Source: Palsa-504 sp963742795 (GTDB lineage: Bacteria; Actinomycetota; Actinomycetes; Streptosporangiales; Streptosporangiaceae). From it: a DNA stretch of 64,000 bases. This document shows, piece after piece, positions 44,876 to 53,404 of the stretch; positions within the stretch are counted from its first letter, which is position 1; each line of letters begins with the position of its first letter. The translations under genes were made by a program, and so were the position numbers. The notes beneath the pieces were generated by a model. It saw nothing but the letters and a program-made list of their open reading frames with translations. It did not search any database and had not been told where the DNA came from. The stretch covers positions 1 through 64,000 of the forward strand of contig CAVUNL010000002.1 in assembly GCA_963742795.1 (NCBI GenBank), read 5' to 3'.

Positions 44876-45469
44876 CTATGGCGTTATTAGCCCGGCCACA
44901 GCGCGGACCGCGCCGGGGACGCCGTCGACGGCCGCGGGGCCGAGGATGGCAAGCTGCAGCAGGTAGCCGGGCACCAGGCAGATGAGCGTCGCGGCCAAGA
45001 TGTCCGCGGGCACGCCGGCGGGCAGGTCCCGCGAGCTCTGCTCGATGACCTCGACCAGGCTGGCGCGTATCTGGGTGACCATGTCCGTGAACCGCTCCGC
45101 GAGCAAGGGGTTCCGCAGGGCTTCGGACCAGACGATCACGGTGAGCTTGCCGAGGCCGTCCTGCGCGTCCTGGGCGTGCACCATGTCCATGATGTCGGCC
45201 AGCACGGCGCCGGCCGGGCGGCCTGGATGCCCGGTGACGACGGCGGCGATCATCTCGGTGACCCCGCGCATGTTCTCCTCGGCGATGGCCACGATCATGT
45301 CGTCCTTGCTGGCGAAGTAGCTGTACACCGCGCCGGACGACAGGCCGGCCTCGGCGAACAGATCCTGCATGGACGTCGCGTGGAAGCCGTCGCGCAGGAA
45401 GCAGCGCCTGGCGGCGGCCAGGATCTGCTCGCGTCGGGCGTCCCGGTGCTGCTGAGTGACCTTCGGCAT
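44876..45469 (-). CDS. TetR-family transcriptional repressor
   Basis: 197 residues from ATG 45469 (45478 also possible). The N-terminal HTH is standard: REQILAAARRCFLRDGFHAT, SMQDLFAEAGLSSGAVYSYF, ASKDDMIVAIAEENMRG. The ligand domain follows with a hydrophobic C-terminal helix. Divergent from a membrane protein at 45579, the usual layout for an efflux or export repressor. Two dyads of one type lie in the gap and should be its operators. Confidence 0.9.
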   Translation of the reverse strand: MPKVTQQHRDARREQILAAARRCFLRDGFHATSMQDLFAEAGLSSGAVYSYFASKDDMIVAIAEENMRGVTEMIAAVVTGHPGRPAGAVLADIMDMVHAQDAQDGLGKLTVIVWSEALRNPLLAERFTDMVTQIRASLVEVIEQSSRDLPAGVPADILAATLICLVPGYLLQLAILGPAAVDGVPGAVRAVAGLITP

Positions 45470-45489
45470 GCCGTCCATGATAAAGCAAA

Positions 45490-45501
45490 ACGAACATTCG
45501 T
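45490..45501. promoter_or_regulatory. TetR operator ACGAACATTCGT
   Basis: 12-bp dyad with ACGA/TCGT arms, 21 bases before the tetR start and next to a TTGACA hexamer (45503-45508). Matches the second site at 45549 in 11 of 12 positions. Confidence 0.65.
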
Positions 45502-45548
45502 CTTGACATTTACCAGGATCGGTGGCAGGGTGGGAGGAAATAAAGAGA

Positions 45549-45560
45549 ACGATCATTCGT
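45549..45560. promoter_or_regulatory. TetR operator ACGATCATTCGT
   Basis: Second copy of the dyad, 19 bases before the membrane-protein start, so a bound repressor would block its promoter and ribosome access. Confidence 0.65.
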
Positions 45561-45578
45561 TATTCGGAGGCCTCCGCC

Positions 45579-46640
45579 ATGAGGAACCCGCTGGCGGCCC
45601 ATCCGCCCTGGCGCCAGCTGACCATCATCGCGGTGCTGCTGCCGCTGATGATCGTGCTGGCCGTGCTGGCTTTCGCCTGGCCCGCGGCGCGCATTGCCCC
45701 GCGCGACCTTCCCGTCGGCGCCGTGGGGACCAGCGAGCCGGTCCTGGCGGGCCTGCACCGGAGCGACCCGGGCGGCTTCGACGTGCGGCGGTACGCCGAC
45801 GAGGCGTCGGCGCGGGCCGCGATCCAGCACCGGGACATCTACGGCGCGTTCGCCGTCAGCCGCGGCCGCGTCACCGTCCTGGAGGCCAGTGCGGCCAGCC
45901 CGTCGGTCGCGCAACTGCTGAGCACGGTCGGCCAGCACCTGGCGGCGAGCGGTTCCCGGCAGCTAGTGGTCGACGACGTGGTCCCCCTCTCGGCCGGCGA
46001 CCCCCGCGGGCTGGTGCTGCCCTCGGCCCTGCTGCCCATGAGCATCTGCGGCGTCATCATGGCCTCGGTCATCGGCCTGGTGCTGGGGTTCCGGCCCGCC
46101 TGGCGCCAGATCATGGCCCTGATCGTCGTCTCGGCCGCGGCAGGCCTGGGCGCCTACCTGATCGCCCAGGGCTTCCTGGGCGCCCTGCCGCACGAGGCAG
46201 TGGCCACCTGGGCGGCGCTGTCCCTCACCGTGCTGGCCATCGGGGCCACCACGGCCGGGCTGATCGCCCTCATCGGCGCGGCCGGACTCGGGCTCGGCAT
46301 CCTGCTGATGATCTTCATCGGCAACCCGTTCTCGGGGGCGACGTCCGCGCCTGAGCTGCTGCCCGCGCCGGTCGGCACCATCGGGCAGTGGCTTCCCCCC
46401 GGCGCCGGCGCCAACCTGCTGCGCAGTACCGCCTACTTCGGCGGCCACGGCGCCGCGGGTCACCTCACCGTGCTGCTCGTCTGGATCGTGCTGGGCCTGG
46501 CGGCCATCATCGCCGGTCACCACGCACCGCTCCGGTTCGCGGCGCGCCGGGCCTGGAAACCGCCCGCCGCCGAAGGCGGCCAGACCAGCGCGGCGGAGAT
46601 CAGGCCGGACGTGCCCGTCCAGGACCGCGCGTACTCATAG
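45579..46640 (+). CDS. ABC-2/YhgE-like multi-span membrane protein
   Basis: 353 residues from ATG 45579 with CGGAGG eight bases before. One N-terminal membrane helix (LTIIAVLLPLMIVLAVLAFA), then an extracytoplasmic domain of about 120 residues, then five or so helices (PMSICGVIMASVIGLVLGF; IVVSAAAGLGAYLIA; LTVLAIGATTAGLIALIGAA; LTVLLVWIVLGLAAII). This is the layout of YhgE/Pip and ABC-2 permease-like exporters. No ATPase is adjacent. Controlled most likely by the divergent TetR protein. Confidence 0.75.
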   Translation: MRNPLAAHPPWRQLTIIAVLLPLMIVLAVLAFAWPAARIAPRDLPVGAVGTSEPVLAGLHRSDPGGFDVRRYADEASARAAIQHRDIYGAFAVSRGRVTVLEASAASPSVAQLLSTVGQHLAASGSRQLVVDDVVPLSAGDPRGLVLPSALLPMSICGVIMASVIGLVLGFRPAWRQIMALIVVSAAAGLGAYLIAQGFLGALPHEAVATWAALSLTVLAIGATTAGLIALIGAAGLGLGILLMIFIGNPFSGATSAPELLPAPVGTIGQWLPPGAGANLLRSTAYFGGHGAAGHLTVLLVWIVLGLAAIIAGHHAPLRFAARRAWKPPAAEGGQTSAAEIRPDVPVQDRAYS

Positions 46641-46697
46641 GAAGCTGCCCGCCGGAGTCGCTGCTCGGCTACCACGAGGCCGCACTAGTGTTATCGG

Positions 46698-47360
46698 GTG
46701 AGCGTAGACGAGCGGATCGCACGGTCTCGGCTGCTCTACGAGCAGGCGCTGTTCGAGAGCGACGCCGGGGCGCTGGCGGCAGCCGAGCGGGAACTGGACG
46801 GCGTGGAGGCCGATCTGGCCCTGGCCCGGGGCCGGGTGATTCACGGCCGGTTCCTGACCCAGCGGGCCGAGGACCCAGAGCTGGCCAGGGAGAATCCGCA
46901 TGAGCTGGCGTTGTTCGAACGAGCCGCTTCCCTGTACCGAGAGCGCGGCGACGTGCGCGGCGAGGCTGAAGCGCTGTTCTGGGTGGGCTGCTGCCACCAG
47001 GTGGTCCGGCACGACAACGAGGCCGCGGTCCCGGTGCTCTGGCGGTCGCTGGAACTGGCGACGGAGGCCGACGACCCGGTGACCATGTCCGAGGCGCTCC
47101 GGCACCTGGGCATCGCCGAGCACGCCGCGGGCCAGCTCGAGCTGGCCCGCCTGCACCTGGAGGAATCCACCCGGCTGCGGCGCGAGATCGGCGCCTGGCC
47201 CGGCGTGGCCGCGAACATGGTCGGGCTGATCTACATCGCGGCCGGTCAGGACCGTCGCGAGGACGGGCTGGCGCTGGCCGAGGAGGCCCGGGCGATCGCC
47301 GAGGCCAACGGCGCGCCGGGCCTGCTGCGCCAGATCGACGAGGCCCGCGCGCAGCTTTAG
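46698..47360 (+). CDS. TPR-repeat protein
   Basis: 220 residues from GTG 46698. Helical TPR-like pattern: DERIARSRLLYEQALFESDA, ELALFERAASLYRERGDVRG, EAEALFWVGCCHQVV, ALRHLGIAEHAAGQLELARL and NMVGLIYIAAGQDRREDGLA. Tetratricopeptide proteins of this size usually mediate protein contacts; no partner is evident. It follows the membrane protein by 57 bases on the same strand and might be co-transcribed with it. Confidence 0.75.
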   Translation: MSVDERIARSRLLYEQALFESDAGALAAAERELDGVEADLALARGRVIHGRFLTQRAEDPELARENPHELALFERAASLYRERGDVRGEAEALFWVGCCHQVVRHDNEAAVPVLWRSLELATEADDPVTMSEALRHLGIAEHAAGQLELARLHLEESTRLRREIGAWPGVAANMVGLIYIAAGQDRREDGLALAEEARAIAEANGAPGLLRQIDEARAQL

Positions 47361-47371
47361 GCCTCGTGACC

Positions 47372-47424
47372 TGACCGAAGGCGTGCCGGGTCTAGCCGAA
47401 GGCGTGCCGGGTCTGGCCGAAGGG
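47372..47424. repeat. 20-bp tandem duplication
   Basis: The unit GCCGAAGGCGTGCCGGGTCT occurs nearly three times in a row. It duplicates the end of the flavin-oxidoreductase-like fragment on the minus strand (TRHAFG). Confidence 0.6.
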
Positions 47425-47519
47425 GTCGCCCTTGGCCTGGGCGAAGATCTTGGCGGGCCGCACCGAGTAGACGTGGCTGGCGCCTCGCCCCTGGTCAAAG
47501 GCGCCGTCCCGGACGGTCA
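47392..47519 (-). pseudogene. PPOX-class flavin oxidoreductase, C-terminal fragment
   Basis: Minus-strand peptide GASHVYSVRPAKIFAQAKGD, then PFGQTRHAFG and a stop, matches the C-terminal end of pyridoxamine-5'-phosphate-oxidase-like (F420/FMN) proteins. The N-terminal barrel is gone; the fragment abuts the propeller remnant. Confidence 0.5.
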
Positions 47520-48966
47520 TCGGTGTTCGATCAGGGGCAGCACGCTACCGCCGTCGTCGTAGACCCCGGCGGCCCACAGGTGGCCGCCAATGGTGGTGAC
47601 GCCGCCGAGGATGTTGCTGCCCGAGCCGGGTTCGGGACCGGTGTCGACGGTCCAGACGCCGTTGGTGCCGCTGAGGATCAGCGTGTTGTTGTTGTCGGTC
47701 TTCGGGTCGACGTAGGTGCCGACCGCCCAGGCCGTGCCGCCGGCCACGGTGATGCCCCAGAGGTTGGTCCAGATGGAGCCCGCCGAGGCGGGCAGGCTGG
47801 CGGTCTGCCAGGTCCCGTCTTGGTAGGTCTCGATCAGCGGACGGCCGCCGGCCGGGCTGTCGGCCTCGCCGGCCACGTACACCTGACCGTCCGCGGTGAC
47901 GGCGATGCTGTCGAGCATCACCGAGGCGGTCGTGGCCGCCGGGAGGGGGATCACTGACCACGAGTGGCCGTCCCAGTGCTCGACCAGCCCGTTGTCGGGG
48001 AACGTCCCGAGCTGCTGACCGGCCGCCCATACGTCATCGGCGCTCACCACGTCGACCGCGTACAGGTGGTTGCCGCTTGATCCAGGGTCGGGGGTGGGCA
48101 CGACGGTCCACGTCGAGCCGTTCCAGTGTTCGGCCAGCGTCTGGAAGACTCCGTTGCGGCCTTCCTGGTCGCCCACTTGGCCCAGAAGCTCGCGTGGGTG
48201 ATCTCACTTACCAGCTGGCCGAGGTAGGCGCGCCGACCGCAACCAGGTGCTGGTTCTGCGGGTCGCCGATGTTGCCGCTGTCCAGGCAGTACGGCGGGTC
48301 GCCGTGCATGTCGTGGCACTCCTCCGGGATGACGTAGCTGAAGGCGGGCACGTTGCCGCTGCGCAGGTCGGCGGCCAGCGTGCCGATCGGGACCTGACGC
48401 GACCAGTCGGCGGGATTCTGTGAGGTGGTGTAGTTCTGGATGCCGTCGTGCTTGGACACGAACAGCGGGTCGCTGTCGGGGGCGCCGTTGCACTTGGCCG
48501 GGTAGCAGATCCCCTCGTACCCCGGATAGGGCAGCGCCTGCAGGTAGGCCTTCCAGCTGATGCTGGCCCGGTCGAGCTGGCTGAACAGGCTGGGGGCGTT
48601 GACCCTGTTCTTCCAGTACGCGTCGTCGCTGGTCACGTTGAAGGTGCTGCCGCCGATCAGGCCCACGTAATTCGGCTCGCTGCTGAACTGGCTGACCCCG
48701 AAGTAGTCGGTCGCGACCCCGAACGTCTTGGCCAGGTAGGTCAGGTTGGGCGCGGCCGGGTTGCCGATCACGTCGTGGTAGCCGTTGTTCTCTTCCACGA
48801 TGACGAACACGTGGCTCAGGCGGGGCGCCGACGCGGCGGGCTGGGCCAGCGCGGCCTGGCCTGAGGCGACGGCGACGCCGAACAGCGACAGGCCCGCCGC
48901 AATCAGGCAGGAGCTTCCCAGGCGGCTCAACCGCCACATCCGATGCCGAATCCGTCCGCCGTCCAT
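47517..48966 (-). pseudogene. Secreted phosphoesterase fused out of frame to a beta-propeller remnant
   Basis: From 48966 down, a signal peptide (SSCLIAAGLSLFGVAVASG) leads into a phosphoesterase of the phospholipase-C/acid-phosphatase type: HVFVIVEENNGYHDVIGNPA, IGGSTFNVTSDDAYWKNRVN, YVIPEECHDMHGDPPYC. It breaks after DPQNQHLVAVG near 48225. The native continuation (YLGQLVSEITHASFWAK) is in another frame and stops at about 48180. From 48176 to 47517 a different segment follows, a Kelch-like propeller (AEHWNGSTWTVVPTPDPGSS, VSADDVWAAGQ, WAVGTYVDPKTDNNNTLIL). So there is a frameshift plus an internal deletion. Export is likely but a working enzyme is not. Confidence 0.7.
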
Positions 48967-49151
48967 GGCAGGCCTCCTCGCGGGCGAGTGCTAGGAGGAG
49001 TCAAGCAAACGCGGCTGAACGGAAAGTGACACAAATACGACAAGTCGCTGTTGGCGCACGAGCTGGGAGTCCGGTCACGGCGGAGTCGGCAGGGAGGGCC
49101 GGCCGGGAGGGCTTTGGCTGCCCATCCCGGCCGGCCGGGGTCTGCCGTGGG

Positions 49152-50090
49152 TCAGGCTGGGTCGGTGGCTGCGGGTTCGCTGGGTTGGCTGCGTTCGCTC
49201 GGGACTGGCTCGCTGGGAGCTGGCTCCGCGTGAGCAGCCTCCGCCCTGACCGACTCGGAGCGAGCCCCACCGAAAATGCGCTCGGCCACGCTGATCAGCC
49301 GGTCGGCCCGGTCTCGCATCACCTCGAATCGCTGGATGACCTGCTCGACACGATCCTGGAGCCGCTCAGCCGGGTCCCGGTTCGGCTGCACCCGGTGCGG
49401 GCCGGGCGGACCATAGTGGTGTCCGCGCCTCGGCCGGGGCGGCCGAGGGGGTAGTGGGGGCCGTGGCGGGCGATGCGACTGCTGGTGCCGATGGAAATGA
49501 TGGGGCGTGTCATCATCGAAGTCGCCGGCTAGGTTCTCGGCCTCGGCGGCCGCTTCCTCCGCCTGGTCGGCGGCCTCTTCGGCCTGATCGGCTTGCTCCT
49601 CGGCTCGTTCGGCGCGGTGGCGAGCCCGCTGGGCGGCGGCACGAGCCTCCCCGGCCCGCCGTTCGGCCTGGGCGATGGTCTCGTCGTCGCCCCATTCGTT
49701 GGTCAGTTCGGCCGCTTCTTGAGTCAGGTCGGCGGCTTCCTCGGCCCGGTCGGCGTCCTCCTCGGCCCGTTCGGCCCGCTCGCGCGCCTGCTCGGCCAGG
49801 TGGCGTGCATGCTCGGCCAGCTCACGGGCCTGGACAGCATGCTCCTGAGCGCGGGCCTCGGCCTCGCGGCCGCCTGCGTCCCCGGCATCACGGCCGCCCG
49901 CGTCTCCGGCATCACGGCCGCCTGCGTCCCCGGCGTCGCGGGCGCCGGTGTCCTCGGCCATGCTGTCGTCGCGGAGATCTTCGGCGGCGTCGTACTCGTC
50001 TTCTACCGCGCGGCGGGCCACGCTATACGGCTCGCCCGTCTCAGCCATCCGCTGGCGGGTGGCGATCTTGCGGGCCTTGTCCTCAGTCAT
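49152..50090 (-). CDS. Alanine/glutamate-rich coiled-coil protein with His/Pro-rich segment
   Basis: Start at ATG 50090 (MTEDKARKIATRQRMAETGE, then PYSVARRAVE, a motif seen at the start of various actinobacterial proteins); 312 residues. A GRDAGDAG repeat (three units, 24-bp DNA repeats at 49868-49939) is followed by a long heptad-like coil (AEHARHLAEQARERAERAEE, AEEQADQAEEAADQAEEAAA), then a His/Pro-rich part (HHFHRHQQSHRPP) and a second short coil (LQDRVEQVIQRFEVMRDRAD). No catalytic motif. Possibly a structural or polar scaffold; function unknown. Confidence 0.7.
   Translation of the reverse strand: MTEDKARKIATRQRMAETGEPYSVARRAVEDEYDAAEDLRDDSMAEDTGARDAGDAGGRDAGDAGGRDAGDAGGREAEARAQEHAVQARELAEHARHLAEQARERAERAEEDADRAEEAADLTQEAAELTNEWGDDETIAQAERRAGEARAAAQRARHRAERAEEQADQAEEAADQAEEAAAEAENLAGDFDDDTPHHFHRHQQSHRPPRPPLPPRPPRPRRGHHYGPPGPHRVQPNRDPAERLQDRVEQVIQRFEVMRDRADRLISVAERIFGGARSESVRAEAAHAEPAPSEPVPSERSQPSEPAATDPA
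49868..49939 (-). repeat. 24-bp in-frame tandem repeat, three units
   Basis: Units near CGGCCGCCTGCGTCCCCGGC plus ATCA encode Gly-Arg-Asp-Ala-Gly-Asp-Ala-Gly in the coiled-coil protein. Multiple of three, frame kept. Confidence 0.7.
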
Positions 50091-50278
50091 GATCGTTCTT
50101 CCCTGGCGAGGCGGCCCGCGTCTGCTCGCCATGGTGAACGGCCCTGCTATTGCTAGCGCTGCCATGACTAGGAGGCACCCGAGTCTTAGACCCTTGTCCT
50201 CGTTGCCGCCGACGGCGCGGGCCGGTCGCTGGCTCGGAAGCGGGCAGGTGGTGCGCTGCCACTAGAGCCCACGTTACC

Positions 50279-50622
50279 TCAAGATATAACGCTTGCAAGG
50301 GAGGCTAGCCCCCGGCTTTCGCGGGGGGCTAGCTGGCGGCGTCCCGCGCCTAATTCTCCGGTCGACCCGTCGAGGCGTTCCCGGAGCAGGTCAGCGTGCC
50401 CGTTGTGGCGTGCGTACTCCTCGATCATGTGGGTCATCACCCAGCGCAGCGAGGCATAGCCGCTGTGCCGGAAGCCCCTGACGTCGAAGGACGGTGCCGC
50501 GGCCACCAGGACCCGCGCGTGATCGCATTCGGCCCGCCAGATCCGGAACGCCTCGGCCACGTCGGCGGTCGCCACGCCCTTTCGTCCGCCTCGAACGGCG
50601 GGTTAACGCGTTCGTCAGTCAT
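50279..50622 (-). pseudogene. DinB/DUF664-like protein with internal deletion
   Basis: Starts at 50622 as MTDERVNPPFEADER, the normal beginning of this family. Near 50575 it jumps frame to the C-terminal portion (EAFRIWRAECDHARVLVAAA, SLRWVMTHMIEEYARHNGHA, DLLRERLDGSTGELG). The middle (about 60 residues with the first metal His) is missing. The family are mycothiol- or bacillithiol-dependent or metal-binding four-helix proteins. Inactive remnant. Confidence 0.6.
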
Positions 50623-50650
50623 GTCCGATCTCTACCAGCAGGGGCGACGG

Positions 50651-51208
50651 TCAGGCCTGGCGGTTGACGAAGGCCACGATCTGGTGGAGGCCGGGCCGGT
50701 AGCCGTCGGCGGTATCGACCTCGAGCGAGGGAACATCCAGCGAGATCCGGGTGAACGCGGGCGGGCCGGACGGGCGTTCCGGGCCGGGATCGGCATGGGC
50801 GCGGCGCAGCGGGTTGTCCTGGGCGCGCTGCCAGATGCGCCGCAAGGCCAGGTCCGGGTCCACGACGCAGTTCACGATCCGGAGCCTGGCCAGGTCCAGC
50901 AGCGATTCCAGCCGCGGCCGCCACACGTGGTCCTGGAACGCGGCCTCGGCCACGGTGGTCACCCCGGCGTGTACCAGGAGTTCGAGCGCGTTGAAGAAGA
51001 CCGGCAGCGTCCGGGCCGTCAGCTCGTCGCCGGGCCGCGGCACGAAGCCCGCGGCCGCGGGGCCCCAGGTGGCGTGGACCATCCCTTCCTTGATCTCGTC
51101 GCGGCAGATCGCCGGGCAGCCCACCGCCGAGGCGATCGCGTGGGCGAGCGTGGTCTTACCCGATCCCGCCGGACCGCTGACGACGACGAGCGTAGGAAGT
51201 GCAGCCAT
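50651..51208 (-). CDS. P-loop kinase-like AAA protein
   Basis: 185 residues with Walker A VVSGPAGSGKTTLAHAIASA at the start, ICRDEIKEGMVH after it (typical of zeta-toxin/chloramphenicol-phosphotransferase-like small kinases), TTVAEAAFQDHVWRPRLESL, and LID-like arginines in RRIWQRAQDNPLRRAH. It probably phosphorylates a small molecule; the substrate is unknown. No antitoxin partner is adjacent. Confidence 0.8.
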   Translation of the reverse strand: MAALPTLVVVSGPAGSGKTTLAHAIASAVGCPAICRDEIKEGMVHATWGPAAAGFVPRPGDELTARTLPVFFNALELLVHAGVTTVAEAAFQDHVWRPRLESLLDLARLRIVNCVVDPDLALRRIWQRAQDNPLRRAHADPGPERPSGPPAFTRISLDVPSLEVDTADGYRPGLHQIVAFVNRQA

Positions 51209-51329
51209 TCTTGCCGTTATAGCCGACTGCCGTAACGTTCCCGGAGCGGTTCGTGCCTAGAGTTAGGCGCGTCTGGTCCCATCGGCTGAGGAGACGGCCT
51301 GGTCAGCACGAATTCATCGGGCGCGCATA

Positions 51330-51414
51330 TTGACACTTAAGTGTTATTGCATAGCCATTGTTATAAAGATTATTTTGTGCTACTATCGAGGTAATTAATT
51401 ATAATCTGGCGCGT
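51330..51414 (+). promoter_or_regulatory. AT-rich promoter island with palindrome
   Basis: In a strongly GC-rich context, about 85 bases are AT-rich. They contain TTGACA (51330-51335), a perfect palindrome ACACTTAAGTGT (51333-51344), and TATAAT (51400-51405) nine bases before the GTG at 51415. No ribosome site is present, so a leaderless or near-leaderless transcript is likely. Confidence 0.6.
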
Positions 51415-52405
51415 GTGATTGCTCATGGACAGCCGAGCCTGACCGCGCTGACCGCGGCGGCGGCGCGGGCCGCGCACCTGATCGTCGATAACGAACCGGT
51501 GATCTTCGCCGATACGCTGGCGCAGGCCATGCTGGGCGAGCGCGCCGAGGAACTTCTTTCTTACCACCGGGTCCACGGGACGCATCCGGTGCTGGCCGGC
51601 GCGCGGGCGCAGGTCACCTGCCGCAGCCGCTATGCCGAGGATCGGCTAGCGGACGCCATCGAGCGCGGGATCGGGCAGTATGTGCTGCTCGGCTCCGGGC
51701 TGGACTCGTTCGCGTACCGGTCACCGCTGGCGGGTTGCGTCCGGGTGTTCGAGGTCGACCACCCGGCTACCCAGGCGTACAAGCGGCGCGTCCGGGGGAC
51801 GGCGGGAGGCGTCGGGACGGCGGGCGCAGGCGGGACGGCGGGCGCAGGCGGGACGGCGGGCGCAGGCGGGACGGCGGGCGCAGGCGGGACGGCGGGGGGA
51901 GACGGGACGACGGGGGGAGCGGCGGGACGCGTGAGGTTTGTGGCGGTGGACTTTGGGCGGGACTCGCTCGGGGAGGCGCTGGAGCGGGCGGGGTTCGACG
52001 CGGGGCAGCCCGGCCTTGGTCAGCTGGCTGGGGGTGACCATGTACCTCGACGAGAGCGACATCGAGGCGACGGTGGCGGTGCTGGGCGGGTTCGCGCCGG
52101 GCTCGGAGGTAGTCGTGGACTACATGCTGCCCGCCGGGATGCGTGACGCCGCGGGGCAGATGTACGCGGACCTGGTCGGGCAGGCCGCGGCCGAGTGGGG
52201 CGAGCCGTGGCGGTCGGTGTTCGCGCCCGCGGCCATGGCCGCCCTGCTGGCCCGGCACGGGTTCGGGCCGGCCCGGGACGTCGGGCAGCGGGACATGATC
52301 CCGGCCGGGGCCTGGGACCGGTCCGACGCGCTGCGGCCGGCGGAACTGTCTCGCATCGCGCACGCCGCGATCCCCTCCGGGGCCTGGGGTTCCTTGACGT
52401 TCTGA
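51415..52405 (+). pseudogene. SAM-dependent methyltransferase (LCMT/TIGR00027-like) with repeat expansion and frameshift
   Basis: From GTG 51415: SLTALTAAAARAAHLIVDNE, RSRYAEDRLADAIERGIGQY, VLLGSGLDSFAYR (SAM-binding loop) and VFEVDHPATQAYKRR. Then an 18-bp tandem repeat adds a Gly/Thr/Ala stretch, and near 52000 the frame shifts. The native C-terminus (SWLGVTMYLDESDIEATVAV, then LGGFAPGSEVVVDYMLP) continues in the adjacent frame to 52405. The family methylates leucine carboxyl groups or O-positions of metabolites. Broken as read. Confidence 0.72.
51814..51903 (+). repeat. 18-bp minisatellite in the methyltransferase gene
   Basis: Four exact copies of GGGACGGCGGGCGCAGGC (51814-51885), followed by a degenerate copy. 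They encode a Gly-Thr-Ala-Gly-Ala-Gly run inserted into the enzyme after the SAM loop. Confidence 0.85.
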
Positions 52406-52487
52406 GTTGCCCCGGCCGGGGGCCCCGCGCATACTTCTGCAGTGCGGGAGAACTGAGGGTAAGAAACCCGGGCTGCTGACCGACGGG

Positions 52488-53279
52488 CGGATGCGGTTCG
52501 TGCTGGGCGGGCTGGTCGCGTCGGGGGCGGCCGACGGCTTCGGGCCGGTGACGTTGAGCTTCGCGGTGCTGCGGGTGACCGGCTCGGTCAGCCGGCTGGG
52601 GCTGGTCCTGGCCGCCCAGGCCACGGCCGCGCTGGCGCTGACCCTGGCCGGCGGGCTGGCCGCGGACCGCTTCCCGCGGGCCCGGATCCTGATCTGCTCG
52701 CTCGCGGGGCGGACGGTCGCGGCGACGCTGCTGGCCGTCACCCTGCTCACCGGGACGGCGTCGTTCCCGCTGCTGCTGGCCGCGGCGGCCGGCTACGGGT
52801 GCGCGGACGCGTTTTTCGGGCCGGCCAGCACCGCGCTGGTCCCCGACCTCGTGCCGCGGGAGCGACTGGTCCCGGCCAACGCACTGCTCGGCGGGACCAC
52901 CTCGTCGGCGGCCATCGCGGCCCCGGCCCTGGCCGGCCTGGTCGTGGCGGTGCTCGGGCCGGGCGCGGGCTTCGCGGTCCAGGCCGCGCTGCTGGCCGCG
53001 GCGGCAGGGAGCCTACGGACGGGGGTGACGCAGATGACGAAAGTGACGCAGGTGTTTAGATGCCGGGGGGCGAAGGATGCGGGGGCGAAGGAGGCGGGGG
53101 CGAAGGAGGCGGGGGCGAAGGAGGCGGGGGCGAAGGATGCGGGGGCGAAGGATGCGGGGGCGAGGGATGCGGGGGTGGCACGCGAGCGCGGTGATCATGG
53201 CCGCGGCCGGGGCCGCGTTTACCTTCGTTCCCGCGCTGCGGTCCGACGCGAGCGCCGGACCGCAGGGGCTGTGTCATGA
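52488..53279 (+). pseudogene. MFS transporter, N-terminal half, with repeat tail
   Basis: Reads as the first six helices of a major-facilitator protein: RMRFVLGGLVASGAADGFGP, LGLVLAAQATAALALTLAGG, LAADRFPRARILICSLAG, AFFGPASTALVPDLVPRERL and VPANALLGGTTSSAAIAAPA. After about 53030 it runs into a 15-bp repeat (Gly-Ala-Lys-Asp/Glu-Ala units) and basic nonsense, ending at 53279. The second half is missing. The true start is unclear; the first ATG-like codon in frame is near 52491. Confidence 0.65.
53067..53175 (+). repeat. 15-bp minisatellite, about seven units
   Basis: Repeated GGGGGCGAAGGAGGC / GGGGGCGAAGGATGC units at the break point of the MFS gene. Confidence 0.85.
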
Positions 53280-53325
53280 AACCCGGGTTTCACTTCGCTA
53301 GGGCGAAGTGAAACCCGGGTTTCAT
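53276..53325 (+). terminator. Long perfect hairpin (23-bp stem)
   Basis: Left arm 53276-53298 and right arm 53303-53325 are exact reverse complements around a four-base loop TAGG. Each arm contains the palindrome AAACCCGGGTTT. It overlaps the stop region of the MFS remnant; probably a strong terminator. Confidence 0.75.
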
Positions 53326-53380
53326 CTCGGACGGGTGGTGCTCGGACGGGTGGTGCTCGAATGGGTGGGGAGAGCGGGTA

Positions 53381-53395
53381 CCACGCTCCGTTCGG
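53381..53395. repeat. Dispersed motif CCACGCTCCGTTCGG, copy 3
   Basis: Identical 15-mer to 29197, also followed by an A-rich stretch (GAAAAAGATCA). It lies just beyond the stop of the acetate-transporter-like gene. Confidence 0.5.
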
Positions 53396-53404
53396 CGAAA
53401 AAGA

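Noticed and set aside
53067..53175. 15-bp repeat array as a possible CRISPR
   Set aside because: Units are contiguous without spacers; it is a minisatellite.
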